This document shows, in pieces, positions 7,632 through 16,138 of a stretch of 64,000 nt of DNA (its first letter is position 1; every line of letters begins with the position of its first letter). This stretch comes from Aromatoleum toluclasticum ATCC 700605 (lineage in GTDB: Bacteria; Pseudomonadota; Gammaproteobacteria; Burkholderiales; Rhodocyclaceae): contig NZ_KB899497.1 in NCBI RefSeq assembly GCF_000378245.1, forward strand, positions 1 through 64,000, written 5' to 3'. Under the pieces are notes generated by a model. It ran no database searches and was not told the origin of the DNA. It worked only from the letters and a program-made list of their open reading frames with translations. Both the position numbers and the translations under genes were made by a program.

Positions 7632-8561
7632 ATGAAAATCAGGACGATCACGATGGCCGTGGTTTTGGCGGCCGGCCTCATGGGCGGCGTGCAGGCGAAG
7701 GAGGGTGGCGACCAGTACCCGAACGGCGTTGAAAACTGGCTCGCCGGCGCGGCGCCGCCGCCGGGCAACTATTTCCTCAACTACGTTGGCCACTACCGTG
7801 GCACGCTGCGCGACGGCGATGGCGACAAGGTGCCGGGCGCGTCGGTGGATGCGTGGTTTGATGCGCTGCGCTTCATCAAGATGACCGACACCAAGATTCT
7901 CGGCGGCGACTGGGGCATGCACCTGGTCGTGCCGCTCGTGCAACAGGAGGTGAAGCTCGGCGGCGACAGCAAGACGGTGACCGGGGTCGGTGACATCACC
8001 TTCAATCCGCTCATCGTGGCGTGGCACACCAAGAACTTGCACTGGCTGGTCGCGCTCGACCTCAACATGCCGACGGGCCAGTACAAGTCGGGCGACCCGC
8101 GCAAGAGCATCGGCACGAACTACTGGAGCATCGAGCCGATCTTCGCGACGACCTGGCTGTCCGACGACGGCTGGGAGCTGTCAGCCAAGTTCATGTACAA
8201 CATCAAGAGCAAGAACAAGGACTTCCGGCCGGCGCCCGGCGCACCGAAGATGGATTACGAGTCGGGCGACGATTTCCACATGGATTACACGGTCGGGAAG
8301 CATTTCGGGCCGTGGTCGGCGGGGCTGTCCGGCTACTACCTGAAGCAGACGACCAACGACAAGCTCGATGGCGAGACCTTGTCGTCGGCGCTCGGTCCGT
8401 GGTCGAACGGGCGCAAGGGGAAAGTCTTCGCGATCGGCCCGAGTGTCGGCTACACGAACAAGAACGGCACGACGTTCATCGTCCAGTGGCAGCACGAAAC
8501 CGAAGCCGAGAACCGCTTCCGCGGCGACAAGGCGTGGTTCAAGCTGGTGTTGCCGTTCTGA
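7632..8561 (+). CDS. Outer-membrane channel-like protein, phenol MetA-pathway family
   Basis: This 309-residue precursor has a clear signal peptide (MKIRTITMAVVLAAGLMGGV, cut after QA) and then alternating short aromatic/hydrophobic strands typical of a beta-barrel, ending in FKLVLPF with a terminal Phe. Proteins of this type (SphA-like, transporter-family PF13557) accompany operons for phenols and other aromatics and are thought to admit the substrate through the outer membrane. The start at 7632 is chosen from GGGAGGAGA just upstream; an upstream extension would hide the signal peptide. It is the last gene of the pch operon and is followed by a terminator. Confidence 0.75.
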   Translation: MKIRTITMAVVLAAGLMGGVQAKEGGDQYPNGVENWLAGAAPPPGNYFLNYVGHYRGTLRDGDGDKVPGASVDAWFDALRFIKMTDTKILGGDWGMHLVVPLVQQEVKLGGDSKTVTGVGDITFNPLIVAWHTKNLHWLVALDLNMPTGQYKSGDPRKSIGTNYWSIEPIFATTWLSDDGWELSAKFMYNIKSKNKDFRPAPGAPKMDYESGDDFHMDYTVGKHFGPWSAGLSGYYLKQTTNDKLDGETLSSALGPWSNGRKGKVFAIGPSVGYTNKNGTTFIVQWQHETEAENRFRGDKAWFKLVLPF

Positions 8562-8573
8562 AGGGCGGATCGA

Positions 8574-8613
8574 GGGTGTGGTGGCGGGAGGAAATCCCGC
8601 CACCACACCCTTT
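8574..8613. terminator. Strong hairpin terminator between convergent operons
   Basis: A perfect 16-bp stem (8574-8589 paired with 8595-8610) encloses a 5-base loop and is followed by TTT. It lies between the end of the pch operon and the convergent end of the osmC-like gene and can serve both directions. Confidence 0.9.
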
Positions 8614-8621
8614 GCCCGCGA

Positions 8622-9065
8622 TCAGCCGAGATCCAGTTCGACCTTGGCAGTCAGTGAGTTGGCGATGAAGCAGCGCTTGTGGGCGCTGTCGTGGATCGCA
8701 GCGAGGGTCGCGGCGTCGGGCGCCTTGTCGACAAAGGTGACGCGCGGCGACAGCGTGATGCGCGTGAGGGCCTGGCCCTTCTCGGTCTTGCCGAGTTCGC
8801 CGGCTGGGGTGTCGGTGTAGCGGGCCACCGGGAACCCCTTCAGGTCGGCAATCGCGAGGAAGAACAGCATGTGGCAGCTTGCCAGCGCGCTGATCACCAT
8901 CTGTTCGGGGTCGGCACAGTCCGGGTCGCCGAGGAAGCCGGGTGAGGCGGACATGTTGACCTTCTGGCCGCCTGCCAGTGTGCTGACGTGGTTGCGCGAG
9001 TAGGTCTTGGGGTCGGTCGCGTGCGGGGCGCGCGACCATTCGATTGCGGCGGAGTGTTGCGACAT
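8622..9065 (-). CDS. OsmC-like peroxide/organic hydroperoxide family protein
   Basis: This 147-residue OsmC/Ohr-fold protein would reduce organic hydroperoxides or act on thiols in the cytoplasm. The two family cysteines are visible: one in LASCHMLFFL (about residue 65) and one in HKRCFIANS (about residue 132). A third Cys is present in GDPDCADPE. I selected the ATG at 9065 because GAGGAG lies nine bases upstream; an ATG at 9074 overlaps that site. It is the last gene of a four-gene minus-strand operon beginning with a MarR regulator. Members of this family are often under MarR/OhrR control, which suits the context. Confidence 0.8.
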   Translation of the reverse strand: MSQHSAAIEWSRAPHATDPKTYSRNHVSTLAGGQKVNMSASPGFLGDPDCADPEQMVISALASCHMLFFLAIADLKGFPVARYTDTPAGELGKTEKGQALTRITLSPRVTFVDKAPDAATLAAIHDSAHKRCFIANSLTAKVELDLG

Positions 9066-9078
9066 CGTGTGCATCTCC

Positions 9079-9276
9079 TCAGCGATATTTCTGATAAACC
9101 GCCCGCGCGTCGGCGTGGGCGCGGTCGAGCGTGCAGATCGACGGATCGTCGTCGTGCAGCGTGAAGAAATCGTCCGCCTGGGCGCGCATCACCATGTCGA
9201 TGGCGGCCTGGTCTTCGACGTTGTATTTCTCGGTGATCAGCGTCGTGACTTCATCCAGATGTTCTTCGTAGGTCAT
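9079..9276 (-). CDS. Small acidic protein of unknown function (65 aa)
   Basis: I do not recognise this protein. It is 65 residues long, predicted helical, and rich in Asp and Glu with an [15 protein letters not shown] segment in the middle; it has no signal or membrane part. The ATG at 9276 overlaps the stop of the upstream VF530-type gene (ATGA), and AAGGAAT serves as the ribosome site. Translational coupling indicates that it works with its neighbours. The 13 bp to the osmC-like gene keep it in the operon. Confidence 0.65.
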   Translation of the reverse strand: MTYEEHLDEVTTLITEKYNVEDQAAIDMVMRAQADDFFTLHDDDPSICTLDRAHADARAVYQKYR

Positions 9277-9512
9277 TTCGTATTCCTTGCCTGCGCGCGC
9301 AGCATGTACAGGTACAGCGACTCCACCTTTTCGCGCGCCCAAGGGGTGCGCCGCAGGAACTTCAGGCTGGAAGGGATCCCGGGATCGTGCGTGAAGCAGC
9401 GGATGGCAATGTGCTCGCCGAGCGAGTCCCAGCCATAGTGCTCCACCAGGCGGGTCAGCATGGCTTCGAGCGTGACGCCGTGGAGCGGGTTTCGGGGTTG
9501 CGAGTCGCTCAC
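9273..9512 (-). CDS. VF530 family protein (DUF2132)
   Basis: The 79-residue protein carries the family hallmark [21 protein letters not shown] near the N-terminus and [17 protein letters not shown] near the C-terminus. VF530 proteins are small, compact helical proteins proposed to bind DNA; the cellular role is not settled. It starts with GTG at 9512, overlapping the stop of the marR gene (GTGA), so the two are translationally coupled. Confidence 0.85.
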   Translation of the reverse strand: MSDSQPRNPLHGVTLEAMLTRLVEHYGWDSLGEHIAIRCFTHDPGIPSSLKFLRRTPWAREKVESLYLYMLRAQARNTK

Positions 9513-9970
9513 CGATGTTCCGGGAAGATCTTTTGCAGGAGGCTCACGAGCGTGCTCCGCTCGTCATCCGAGAGGTGCTCCACGAGCCGTTTTTCGTGGT
9601 CCTGCACGCGGCGCTTGAGCTTCTTGAGCAGGGCTGCGCCGTCGGCGGTTAGCACGAGGGAGTTCGAGCGGCGGTCGTTTTCGGCCGGCCGGCGCTCGAC
9701 GAGGCTGCGGCGTTCGAGGTTGTCGATGACGGAGACCACCGTCGAGCGGTCGAGGTGGGCAGCGCGTGCGAGCTCGGTCTGCTTGAGTCCGGAGTTGCAC
9801 TCGATGATCACGAGGATGCCGAACAGGCCGGGGGTGACGTCGAATTCGCCGAGTCCTTCGGCGAAGTCGCGGAAGATCGCGATCTGTGCGAGGCGCAGCT
9901 GGTAGCCGGCCAGGCTGGGCAGCATGCCGTAGTCGAGCCCTTTCTTGTCCGTCGATTTTTTTTGTGTCAT
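9509..9970 (-). CDS. MarR-family transcriptional regulator
   Basis: This 153-residue winged-helix regulator has the usual layout: N-terminal dimer helices, a helix-turn-helix at about residues 60-85 ([20 protein letters not shown]) and the wing [16 protein letters not shown] with the DxRS motif. It is the first gene of the operon leading to the osmC-like gene and is divergent from korA, with 168 bp between start codons. It may therefore repress its own operon, korA, or both. I cannot see the inducer. The ATG at 9970 is preferred; an upstream ATG near 9994 would add eight residues. Confidence 0.85.
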   Translation of the reverse strand: MTQKKSTDKKGLDYGMLPSLAGYQLRLAQIAIFRDFAEGLGEFDVTPGLFGILVIIECNSGLKQTELARAAHLDRSTVVSVIDNLERRSLVERRPAENDRRSNSLVLTADGAALLKKLKRRVQDHEKRLVEHLSDDERSTLVSLLQKIFPEHR

Positions 9971-10050
9971 GGAATACGGGGAAATACAGAACATTGGGTG
10001 TCCGAAGTATGCCGTCCAAACGGTGTAAAAAATAGTGGAACACAAACAAT

Positions 10051-10079
10051 TTGACAGAAAGCAATCAGATCGATAGAGT
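10051..10079 (+). promoter_or_regulatory. Putative sigma-70 promoter of korAB
   Basis: TTGACA (10051-10056) is followed after 17 bp by TAGAGT (10074-10079). The -35 is a perfect consensus. Downstream, the leader contains a small hairpin (GGCGCGT 10091-10097 with ACGCGCC 10103-10109) before the korA ribosome site. Confidence 0.6.
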
Positions 10080-10138
10080 TCGCTCATCGGGGCGCGTTCT
10101 GTACGCGCCGAATCCAGTCGTCGCAGATGGAGGGTCGG

Positions 10139-11866
10139 ATGAGCGGACAGACGGTTTCCCTGGTGATGGCGGGCAGCGGCGGAGCGGGGGTAGTGACCGC
10201 GGGCAGCCTGCTGCTGGAGGCGGCGGCACGGGCGGGGTGGTACGCGTACATGACGCGCTCGTCGGGCCCGCAGATCCGCGGGGGCGAGGCGGCGGTGATG
10301 CTGCGGCTGGGCACGCAACCGATCGCCTCCCATGACGACTGCTTTCACCTGCTGGTCGGCGTCGACTGGCAGAACGTCGGCCGCTTCGCCGCCGAGATTC
10401 CGCTCGGCCCCGACAGCCTGATCATCGGCGACCCGGGCGAAGGCGAAGTGCCTGAAGTGTTCGTGCGCAGCGGCGCACAGCAGATCGCGCTGCCGATGAA
10501 AGCGCTCGCCAAGAAGATCCCCGACGGCCGCCCGAACATGGTCGCCTTCGGCGCCATCGCCGCGATGATCGGCCTCACCGAAGACGTCGTCGTCGGCGTG
10601 CTGCGCGACACCTTGAAGCGCAAGGGCGAGGACGCCATCGCCGCGAGCCTCGCCGCCTTCCGCGCCGGCGTCGAAGCCGCCGCTGAATTCCCGGCGGTGC
10701 CGCGCCTGCCCGCAGGCAAGGCCGACACCACCGAGCGCTGGAGCATCACCGGCAATGAAGCCACCGGTATGGGCGCGCTGCGCGGCGGTGTGCGCTTCGT
10801 CGCCGCCTACCCGATCACCCCCGCCACCGAAGTGCTCGAATGGCTCGCCCCGGCGCTGCCCAAGGTCGGCGGCGTGCTCGTGCAGGCCGAAGACGAACTC
10901 GCCTCCATCAACCAGATCATCGGCGGCTCCTACGGCGGCGTGCCGTCCCTCACCGCCACCTCCGGCCCCGGCCTCGCACTGATGACCGAATCGCTCGGCC
11001 TCGCGGTCGCCGCCGAAGTCCCCATCGTCGTCATCGACGTCATGCGCGTCGGCCCCTCCACCGGCATCGCCACCAAGTCCGAACAGGCCGACCTCAACAT
11101 CGCCGTGTATGGCCTGCACGGCGACGCCCCGCACCTCGTGCTCGCGCCGACCTCGGTTGCCGACTGCCTCTTCACCACGCAGTGGGCCGTGCATCTGGCC
11201 GAAAGCCTGCAGACCGCCGCCATCGTCCTCACCGACCAGGCGATGGGGCAGGCGAGGGCGGTGATGCCGCGCTCGGCCGCCGTCAGCTTCATCGGCCAAC
11301 GCGAGAAACCCGCCGCCCTGGCCGAAGGTGTGCAGTACAAGCGTTACGCCAACACCGCCTCGGGCGTGTCGCCGATGGCCATCCCCGGCATGGCGGGCCT
11401 CATGTACACCGCCGACGGCCTCGAACACAACGAGACCGGCACCCCCTCGTCGCAAGCCTCCGACCATCAGGCCCAACTCGACAAGCGTCTGAGGAAACTC
11501 ACCGGCTACCACTACGGCGACCACTGGGCCGACATCACCGGCGACGAAGACGCGGACACCGCGATCCTCACTTGGGGGTCGAGTGCCGGCCCCGCGCGCG
11601 AAGCGCTGGAGCGCCTGCGTGCCGCGGGTCATCGCGTGAGACTCGTCGCCGTGCGCCTGATCTCGCCGGTGCAGCCCGAACAATTCGCCGAGGCGATGCA
11701 AGGCGTCGAACGCGTGCTCGTCGTCGAGCAATCGCACAGCGGGCAGTTCCACCGCTACCTGCGTGCCCAGTACGACCTGCCGCGCCAGGTCAGGGCGCTC
11801 CACCATCCCGGCCCGCTGGCGGTCCACCCCGGCGCCATCGTCGAACACATCACCCAGTGGAGCTGA
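10139..11866 (+). CDS. korA: 2-Oxoglutarate:ferredoxin oxidoreductase, alpha (gamma-alpha fusion) subunit
   Basis: KorA and KorB together oxidise 2-oxoglutarate to succinyl-CoA and reduce ferredoxin. In denitrifying aromatic degraders this supplies the low-potential electrons for benzoyl-CoA reductase. Residues ~8-190 are the gamma domain (GSGGAGVVTAGSLLLEAA, RSSGPQIRGGEAAV). Residues ~200-575 are the alpha, pyrimidine/transketolase part (FVAAYPITPATEVLEWL, SGPGLALMTESLGL). The 575-residue length fits KorA fusions. I chose the ATG at 10139 because GGAGGG precedes it; an ATG at 10127 is possible. A 2-oxoacid oxidoreductase of other specificity cannot be ruled out by sequence alone. Confidence 0.85.
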   Translation: MSGQTVSLVMAGSGGAGVVTAGSLLLEAAARAGWYAYMTRSSGPQIRGGEAAVMLRLGTQPIASHDDCFHLLVGVDWQNVGRFAAEIPLGPDSLIIGDPGEGEVPEVFVRSGAQQIALPMKALAKKIPDGRPNMVAFGAIAAMIGLTEDVVVGVLRDTLKRKGEDAIAASLAAFRAGVEAAAEFPAVPRLPAGKADTTERWSITGNEATGMGALRGGVRFVAAYPITPATEVLEWLAPALPKVGGVLVQAEDELASINQIIGGSYGGVPSLTATSGPGLALMTESLGLAVAAEVPIVVIDVMRVGPSTGIATKSEQADLNIAVYGLHGDAPHLVLAPTSVADCLFTTQWAVHLAESLQTAAIVLTDQAMGQARAVMPRSAAVSFIGQREKPAALAEGVQYKRYANTASGVSPMAIPGMAGLMYTADGLEHNETGTPSSQASDHQAQLDKRLRKLTGYHYGDHWADITGDEDADTAILTWGSSAGPAREALERLRAAGHRVRLVAVRLISPVQPEQFAEAMQGVERVLVVEQSHSGQFHRYLRAQYDLPRQVRALHHPGPLAVHPGAIVEHITQWS

Positions 11867-11868
11867 AC

Positions 11869-12708
11869 ATGGATGCCTGTGTAAAACAGCGGGACTACAC
11901 CGCCAAGGACTACAAGTCGGAAGTCAAACCGATCTGGTGCCCGGGCTGCGGTGACTACTCCGTGCTCGCCGCGATCACGCGCGCGCTCGCCTCGATGCAG
12001 CTCGCCCCCGAGAACGTCGCGGTGGTGTCGGGCATCGGCTGCTCCTCGCGCATTCCCGCCTACACCAGCGTGTACGGCTTCCACGGCGTGCATGGACGGG
12101 CGCTGCCGGTCGCCACGGGACTGAAGATCGCGCGCCCCGACCTCACGGTGCTGGTTACCGGTGGCGACGGCGACGGCTTCTCGATCGGCGGCAACCACTT
12201 CATGCATGCATGCCGGCGCAATGTCGACCTCACCTACATCGTCATGGACAACCAGGTCTACGGCATGACCAAGGGCCAGGCCTCGCCGACCACCGAACCG
12301 GACTGGGAAGGCAGCAAGCTCACGCCGGACGGGGCGGGCATCGAATCCTTCCATCCGCTGGTCGTGGGCCTCGCCGCGGGGGCGAACTTCATCGCGCGCT
12401 GCTCGAGCTCCGACCCCAACAACGTTGCCGACATCATCACGCAGGCGATCCGCCATCCGGGCTTCTCGCTGGTGCAGGTCCTGAGCCCGTGCGTGACCTT
12501 CCGCCCCGAGCAGCTCGAATGGAAGCACATGGTGCGCACCGCCACCGTCGACGTGACCGACGACGCCGCGCGCGCCGCCCGCCGCCTGATGACCGACGAC
12601 GGCTTCAACGTCGGCAAGGTGCTGTACAAGGGCGACCGCCCGGCCTGGCAGCCGGAACCCAAGGGCGTGGCCGCGGTGGCCGAACTGGAAGCCGATTTCG
12701 CGCTGTGA
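11869..12708 (+). CDS. korB: 2-Oxoglutarate:ferredoxin oxidoreductase, beta subunit
   Basis: This is the thiamine-diphosphate-binding subunit (279 residues). CPGCG at 24-28 and Cys58 (GIGCSSR) are typical of beta subunits that hold a [4Fe-4S] cluster, together with Cys209 or a nearby later Cys. The ThDP/Mg motif is GGDGDGFSIGGNHF from residue 98 with MDNQVYGMTKGQ about 30 residues later. It starts two bases after korA. The GMTKGQ-SPTTEPDW segment is characteristic of 2-oxoglutarate rather than pyruvate enzymes, which supports the Kor assignment. Confidence 0.88.
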   Translation: MDACVKQRDYTAKDYKSEVKPIWCPGCGDYSVLAAITRALASMQLAPENVAVVSGIGCSSRIPAYTSVYGFHGVHGRALPVATGLKIARPDLTVLVTGGDGDGFSIGGNHFMHACRRNVDLTYIVMDNQVYGMTKGQASPTTEPDWEGSKLTPDGAGIESFHPLVVGLAAGANFIARCSSSDPNNVADIITQAIRHPGFSLVQVLSPCVTFRPEQLEWKHMVRTATVDVTDDAARAARRLMTDDGFNVGKVLYKGDRPAWQPEPKGVAAVAELEADFAL

Positions 12709-12721
12709 CGGCGATCAGCGC

Positions 12722-12748
12722 GGGGTGCGGGCCCATCGAGCGCACCCC
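12722..12748 (+). terminator. Hairpin between korB and ferredoxin
   Basis: GGGGTGCG (12722-12729) pairs perfectly with CGCACCCC (12741-12748) around an 11-base loop. No U-tract follows. It is more likely a partial terminator or an mRNA-stabilising stem that sets a different transcript level for the ferredoxin. Confidence 0.5.
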
Positions 12749-12776
12749 CAACCCCATCAGAGTCCATCATTTCTAA

Positions 12777-12992
<216 letters not shown>

Positions 12993-13139
12993 GTTCTCAA
13001 TCGATTTTGCCGTTGCCGGGAAATCCGCAGCGCCTTCGGTCCCGCGAAGACTGTGGGCGCTGCGCAGCCGTGAAGCCGGCGCCCGGTAGCTCCATGTTCC
13101 GGTTCCGCGACGCTGCGGACTCTCAACCCGGCAGGCCCA

Positions 13140-13203
13140 TACCGTTCGGGCTGGGCCTGTCGACGCCCTGCCAGTGCCCCTCGACCGGCTCAGGGGCGAG
13201 CGG
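13140..13203. repeat. BIME-like paired palindromic repeat, copy 1
   Basis: Two inverted units (CCGTTCGGGCTGGGCCTGTC and a second reading GACCGGCTCAGGGGCGAGCGG minus one base) flank the linker CCCTGCCAGTGCCCC. The same arrangement and linker recur at 45012-45073. It lies in the 357-bp gap between the ferredoxin and a marR gene; the only other thing I see in that gap is the operator at 13305-13341. Confidence 0.75.
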
Positions 13204-13304
13204 TTGTAGTTAATCGCCGCCCTGACAACTTTCTGTTCCGCCGAACCCGATGGCCCGTCGGGTGGTGAAGATCCGCGCGATTGACGGCTGAGCGGTTCGC
13301 CCCT

Positions 13305-13341
13305 ATAGTTGCGTTGGTTAATGGTTAATCAAAGCAACTAT
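13305..13341. promoter_or_regulatory. 37-bp palindromic operator before the MarR-MFS pair
   Basis: ATAGTTGC (13305-13312) and GCAACTAT (13334-13341) are perfect inverted arms, with a nested TTGgTTAA/TTAAtCAA pair between them; 15 of 18 positions pair around the centre at 13323. The operator ends eight bases before the start codon of the marR gene at 13350, so a bound dimer would block transcription start. Autoregulation by that MarR protein is the simplest reading. Confidence 0.75.
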
Positions 13342-13349
13342 ATCGCACG

Positions 13350-13757
13350 ATGCAGGGATTTTTCAGATCCTACCTGTCGGTCTACCGGCCCCTGATCCAG
13401 GCCCTGAACCACCTGCTTCATCCCTACGAGCTGTCGTATTCCCTGTGGCAAGTAATGCTCTATCTGCACGAGCATGAGCATGCGTCGCTCGTCGAGATTT
13501 CGCAGTACTACGGCATCGAAAAACCCGGCGTTACCCGCAGGGTGCAGCGTCTCGAGGAGTTGGGGTATCTGAGCTGCGTTCCGGGCAATGACCGGCGCGA
13601 GAAGTCGGTTGCGCTGACGGAGCAGGGCCTGCACGTTTATTCTGAGTGCCGCGTGAAGATCTCCGCGCTGGAGCAACGCATCACCGCCGGAATCGACGTC
13701 GCTGCGCTGGAACAGACGGTCGTCGTATTCAGGCAGCTACTCGGCAATCTCAAATAA
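13350..13757 (+). CDS. MarR-family transcriptional regulator
   Basis: This 135-residue winged-helix repressor has its DNA-binding helices at about residues 47-72 (SLVEISQYYGIEKPGVTRRVQRLEELGYL) and the wing PGNDRREKSVALT. It is 20 bp upstream of an MFS transporter gene on the same strand, a common pair in which the regulator senses the transported compound. No Shine-Dalgarno sequence is visible at the ATG, and the palindrome just upstream may make the transcript nearly leaderless. The ligand is unknown. Confidence 0.85.
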   Translation: MQGFFRSYLSVYRPLIQALNHLLHPYELSYSLWQVMLYLHEHEHASLVEISQYYGIEKPGVTRRVQRLEELGYLSCVPGNDRREKSVALTEQGLHVYSECRVKISALEQRITAGIDVAALEQTVVVFRQLLGNLK

Positions 13758-13777
13758 CAATCCCGGTCCTTCCCGAC

Positions 13778-14968
13778 ATGAAATCGTCACCGCTGTGGAC
13801 CCGCGACTTCCTGATCGTCGCGGGCGTAAACTTCCTTCTCGCCCTGGTGTTTTACATGCTGATCGTGGTGGTCGGCGCGTATGCGATCGAGGCCTACGGA
13901 TCGTCGTTGAGCGAGGCGGGTCTCGTCGCCGGCATCTTCGTCATCGGTACCTTGTCCGGTCGGCTGGTCATTGGACAGCTGATCGACGTCATCGGCAGGA
14001 AAAGGACGCTGATCGCCGGCACGGCCGCCTTTGCACTGACCACCTGCCTGTATTTCCTGAGCGATTCCGTTTCGACACTGATCATAGTGCGCTTTCTGCA
14101 TGGGGCGGCATTGGGCGTGGGCAGTACCGCAGCCGGTACTGCGGTGGCGCATATCATCCCGCCGGACCGCAAGGCCGAAGGCATTGGCCATTTCAGCCTT
14201 AGCACGACGCTCTCCTCGGCGATCGGCCCCTTCCTGGGCCTGTGGCTGTTGCAGCATGCGAGCTTCGACTGGATCTTCGCGTGTAGCCTTGCGGTGTCGG
14301 TGATCGGCCTGCTGGCGGCGACCCGGCTGCAGGTGCCCGAACTCGACGCGGCGCACCGCGCGATGCGCGGTTTCGAGTTCTCGTTCGGCCGCCTGCTCGA
14401 GCGGCGGGCCGTTCCAGTTGCCGTGGTCGCCTTCATGGCAGGACTGTGCTACGCGAGCGTGCTGGCTTTCATAAACGTCTACGCGGTCGAACTCGATCTG
14501 GTGACGGCGGCGAGTTTCTTCTTCATCGTGTATTCGGCGGTGGTGTTGTTGTCCCGTCCCTGGACCGGACGCTTGATGGATCGGAAGGGCTCGAACGTGG
14601 TGGTATTTCCCTGCTGCATCCTCCTCGCGCTCGGTCTGGTCCTGCTCGCGAACGTGCAGAGCGCGGTCATGCTGCTGGCCGCTGCTGCATTGATCGGGCT
14701 GGGATTCGGCAACCTGCAATCGGTCTTCTACGCGGTCGCGGTCAAGGTGGTCACACCCCAGCGCATGGGCCTGGCGACCTCGACGTTCTTTATTTTCCTC
14801 GATGCGAGCCTGGGCTTTGGCCCCTATCTCCTGGGTCTCGCCATCTCCCAGATCGGTTACCGCAACCTGTATTGGGCGATGGCGGCGCTCGCGGTCCTGT
14901 GCATGGGCGCGTTTTACCTGCTGCATGGTAGGCATGTGGCACGCCTGCGCGCTGCTGACGGCCATTGA
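13778..14968 (+). CDS. MFS transporter
   Basis: This 396-residue major-facilitator protein has 12 predicted membrane segments. The loop 2-3 signature is GRLVIGQLIDVIGRKRTLI (about residues 61-79). The start at 13778 follows the marR stop by 20 bp; the frame runs open further upstream into marR, but those residues are not transporter-like. The substrate cannot be read from the sequence. Its place between korAB-fdx and the phenylacetate locus suggests an aromatic acid or a drug-type efflux substrate. Confidence 0.85.
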   Translation: MKSSPLWTRDFLIVAGVNFLLALVFYMLIVVVGAYAIEAYGSSLSEAGLVAGIFVIGTLSGRLVIGQLIDVIGRKRTLIAGTAAFALTTCLYFLSDSVSTLIIVRFLHGAALGVGSTAAGTAVAHIIPPDRKAEGIGHFSLSTTLSSAIGPFLGLWLLQHASFDWIFACSLAVSVIGLLAATRLQVPELDAAHRAMRGFEFSFGRLLERRAVPVAVVAFMAGLCYASVLAFINVYAVELDLVTAASFFFIVYSAVVLLSRPWTGRLMDRKGSNVVVFPCCILLALGLVLLANVQSAVMLLAAAALIGLGFGNLQSVFYAVAVKVVTPQRMGLATSTFFIFLDASLGFGPYLLGLAISQIGYRNLYWAMAALAVLCMGAFYLLHGRHVARLRAADGH

Positions 14969-15043
14969 GCGAGCGGCTGTGTGGGACCCGCGAGGGGCCC
15001 GCGCGACACGTCGGGCGGGTGCGCTGTGCGCTTGCCTCGGGGC

Positions 15044-16000
15044 TCAGTTCTCAGCCAGTTCGTCTTCCGTGGGTTCCGTTTCGAGTCCGCCGAAGCGTTT
15101 GTAGTAGTAGGGTGCTGCGGTCGGCAGTGCGCCGCTCGGTGTTTCGCATACCGCCATCAGGTGTTGTTGCGCGTGCCGCCACGTGATCTGGTAGATGGCC
15201 CGCGACAGTGTGCGCGCGGCGGAGCCGCTCCAATCCCGCGGCATCAGCTGGGCGGGGAGTTGCGGATCGTGCAGCAGTGCGCGGCGGAACTCGTGCATCG
15301 TCAGTGTCTGGATCAGGAAGCATTGCTCCGGATCCAGCGTGCGCGTGCTGCGTAGCGAACGCAGCACGGGGCGCATGCGCTCCGAAAATTCGCCGTAGGT
15401 CGCCTCGATGTCGTCGAGATTCCAGCATTCGCGTGCGAGATCCTGCAGCGGCTTGGTCGACAGGGCGCCGATCGTCGCCGCCTGCATGGGCACGACCTTG
15501 TCCTGCGTGCCGGTGTCCTGGAGGATTTCCAGCAAGGTGCCCGTGTTCGTCGATGGGTGGCCCATGACGCCCGGCGCGACGTTGCCGTAACCCGCCCACG
15601 AGAGCTCCTTGCGTAGCGTGTCGCGCTCCGGCGAACCCAGCGTGGAAGGCAGCACGACCAGCTGCCATTCACCGTTCCAGGTGTCCTGCGGCGTGTCGTA
15701 GATGCGGCGATAGGCGTGCTCGAAGCGCCGCCGGCCCGAGGCGGTGAGGCTGTAATAGCTCTTGCGCCCGATCTGCTCCGATTCCAGCCAGTTGTCCTGC
15801 GACAGGCGATACACGCTGGTGCGCACCATGCGCTCGTTCAGGCCCAGCGGCTCGACCAGCCGGATGAAGCTGCCGAGCCAGACGGTGCCGCCGTGCGGGG
15901 CGATGAAGTCGCCGTACACGGTGATGATCAGGGAGTTCGCGCGCACCCGGCGCTCGGCCAGGTAGTCGCCGATCCACTGTTCGAGGAAACGGCTTTTCAT
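15044..16000 (-). CDS. paaX: PaaX-family repressor of phenylacetate catabolism
   Basis: PaaX proteins repress phenylacetate genes and are released by phenylacetyl-CoA. The 318-residue protein has the family layout: an N-terminal winged helix (residues ~15-95: SLIITVYGDFIAPHGGTVWL, RMVRTSVYRLSQDNWL), then the PaaX central domain (WQLVVLPSTL) and C-terminal domain (FRRALLHDPQLPAQLMPRDW). PaaX is best known from the aerobic paa pathway; here it is divergent from fdhD and the anaerobic padB operon, 279 bp away. Regulation of pad by phenylacetyl-CoA, the PadB substrate, is a natural inference. Confidence 0.9.
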   Translation of the reverse strand: MKSRFLEQWIGDYLAERRVRANSLIITVYGDFIAPHGGTVWLGSFIRLVEPLGLNERMVRTSVYRLSQDNWLESEQIGRKSYYSLTASGRRRFEHAYRRIYDTPQDTWNGEWQLVVLPSTLGSPERDTLRKELSWAGYGNVAPGVMGHPSTNTGTLLEILQDTGTQDKVVPMQAATIGALSTKPLQDLARECWNLDDIEATYGEFSERMRPVLRSLRSTRTLDPEQCFLIQTLTMHEFRRALLHDPQLPAQLMPRDWSGSAARTLSRAIYQITWRHAQQHLMAVCETPSGALPTAAPYYYKRFGGLETEPTEDELAEN

Positions 16001-16138
16001 CGTTTTTGCACCGTTGTTTCGTAGGTCCGCGGGACGCGTTCGTGATGGGGTCGCTCGATTCTAACGCCATGTCGGAAGCGCTGGAAATGAACGCGAGGGG
16101 AGCAGCGTCATGAACGGCGAGAGGGGTATTTTGCGTTA

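Noticed and set aside
9509-11848. A 779-residue minus-strand open frame running from the marR gene through korA
   Set aside because: Only the last 153 residues are MarR-like; the rest is antisense to korA with composition typical of a GC-rich shadow frame.
10139-12708. Indolepyruvate or pyruvate:ferredoxin oxidoreductase instead of KorAB
   Set aside because: The two-gene gamma-alpha plus beta layout and the GMTKGQ-SPTTEPDW segment favour the 2-oxoglutarate enzyme; specificity still needs an assay.
13646-13777. Upstream extension of the MFS transporter into the marR gene
   Set aside because: The extra residues are not membrane-like and overlap marR out of frame; the ATG at 13778 fits an MFS start.
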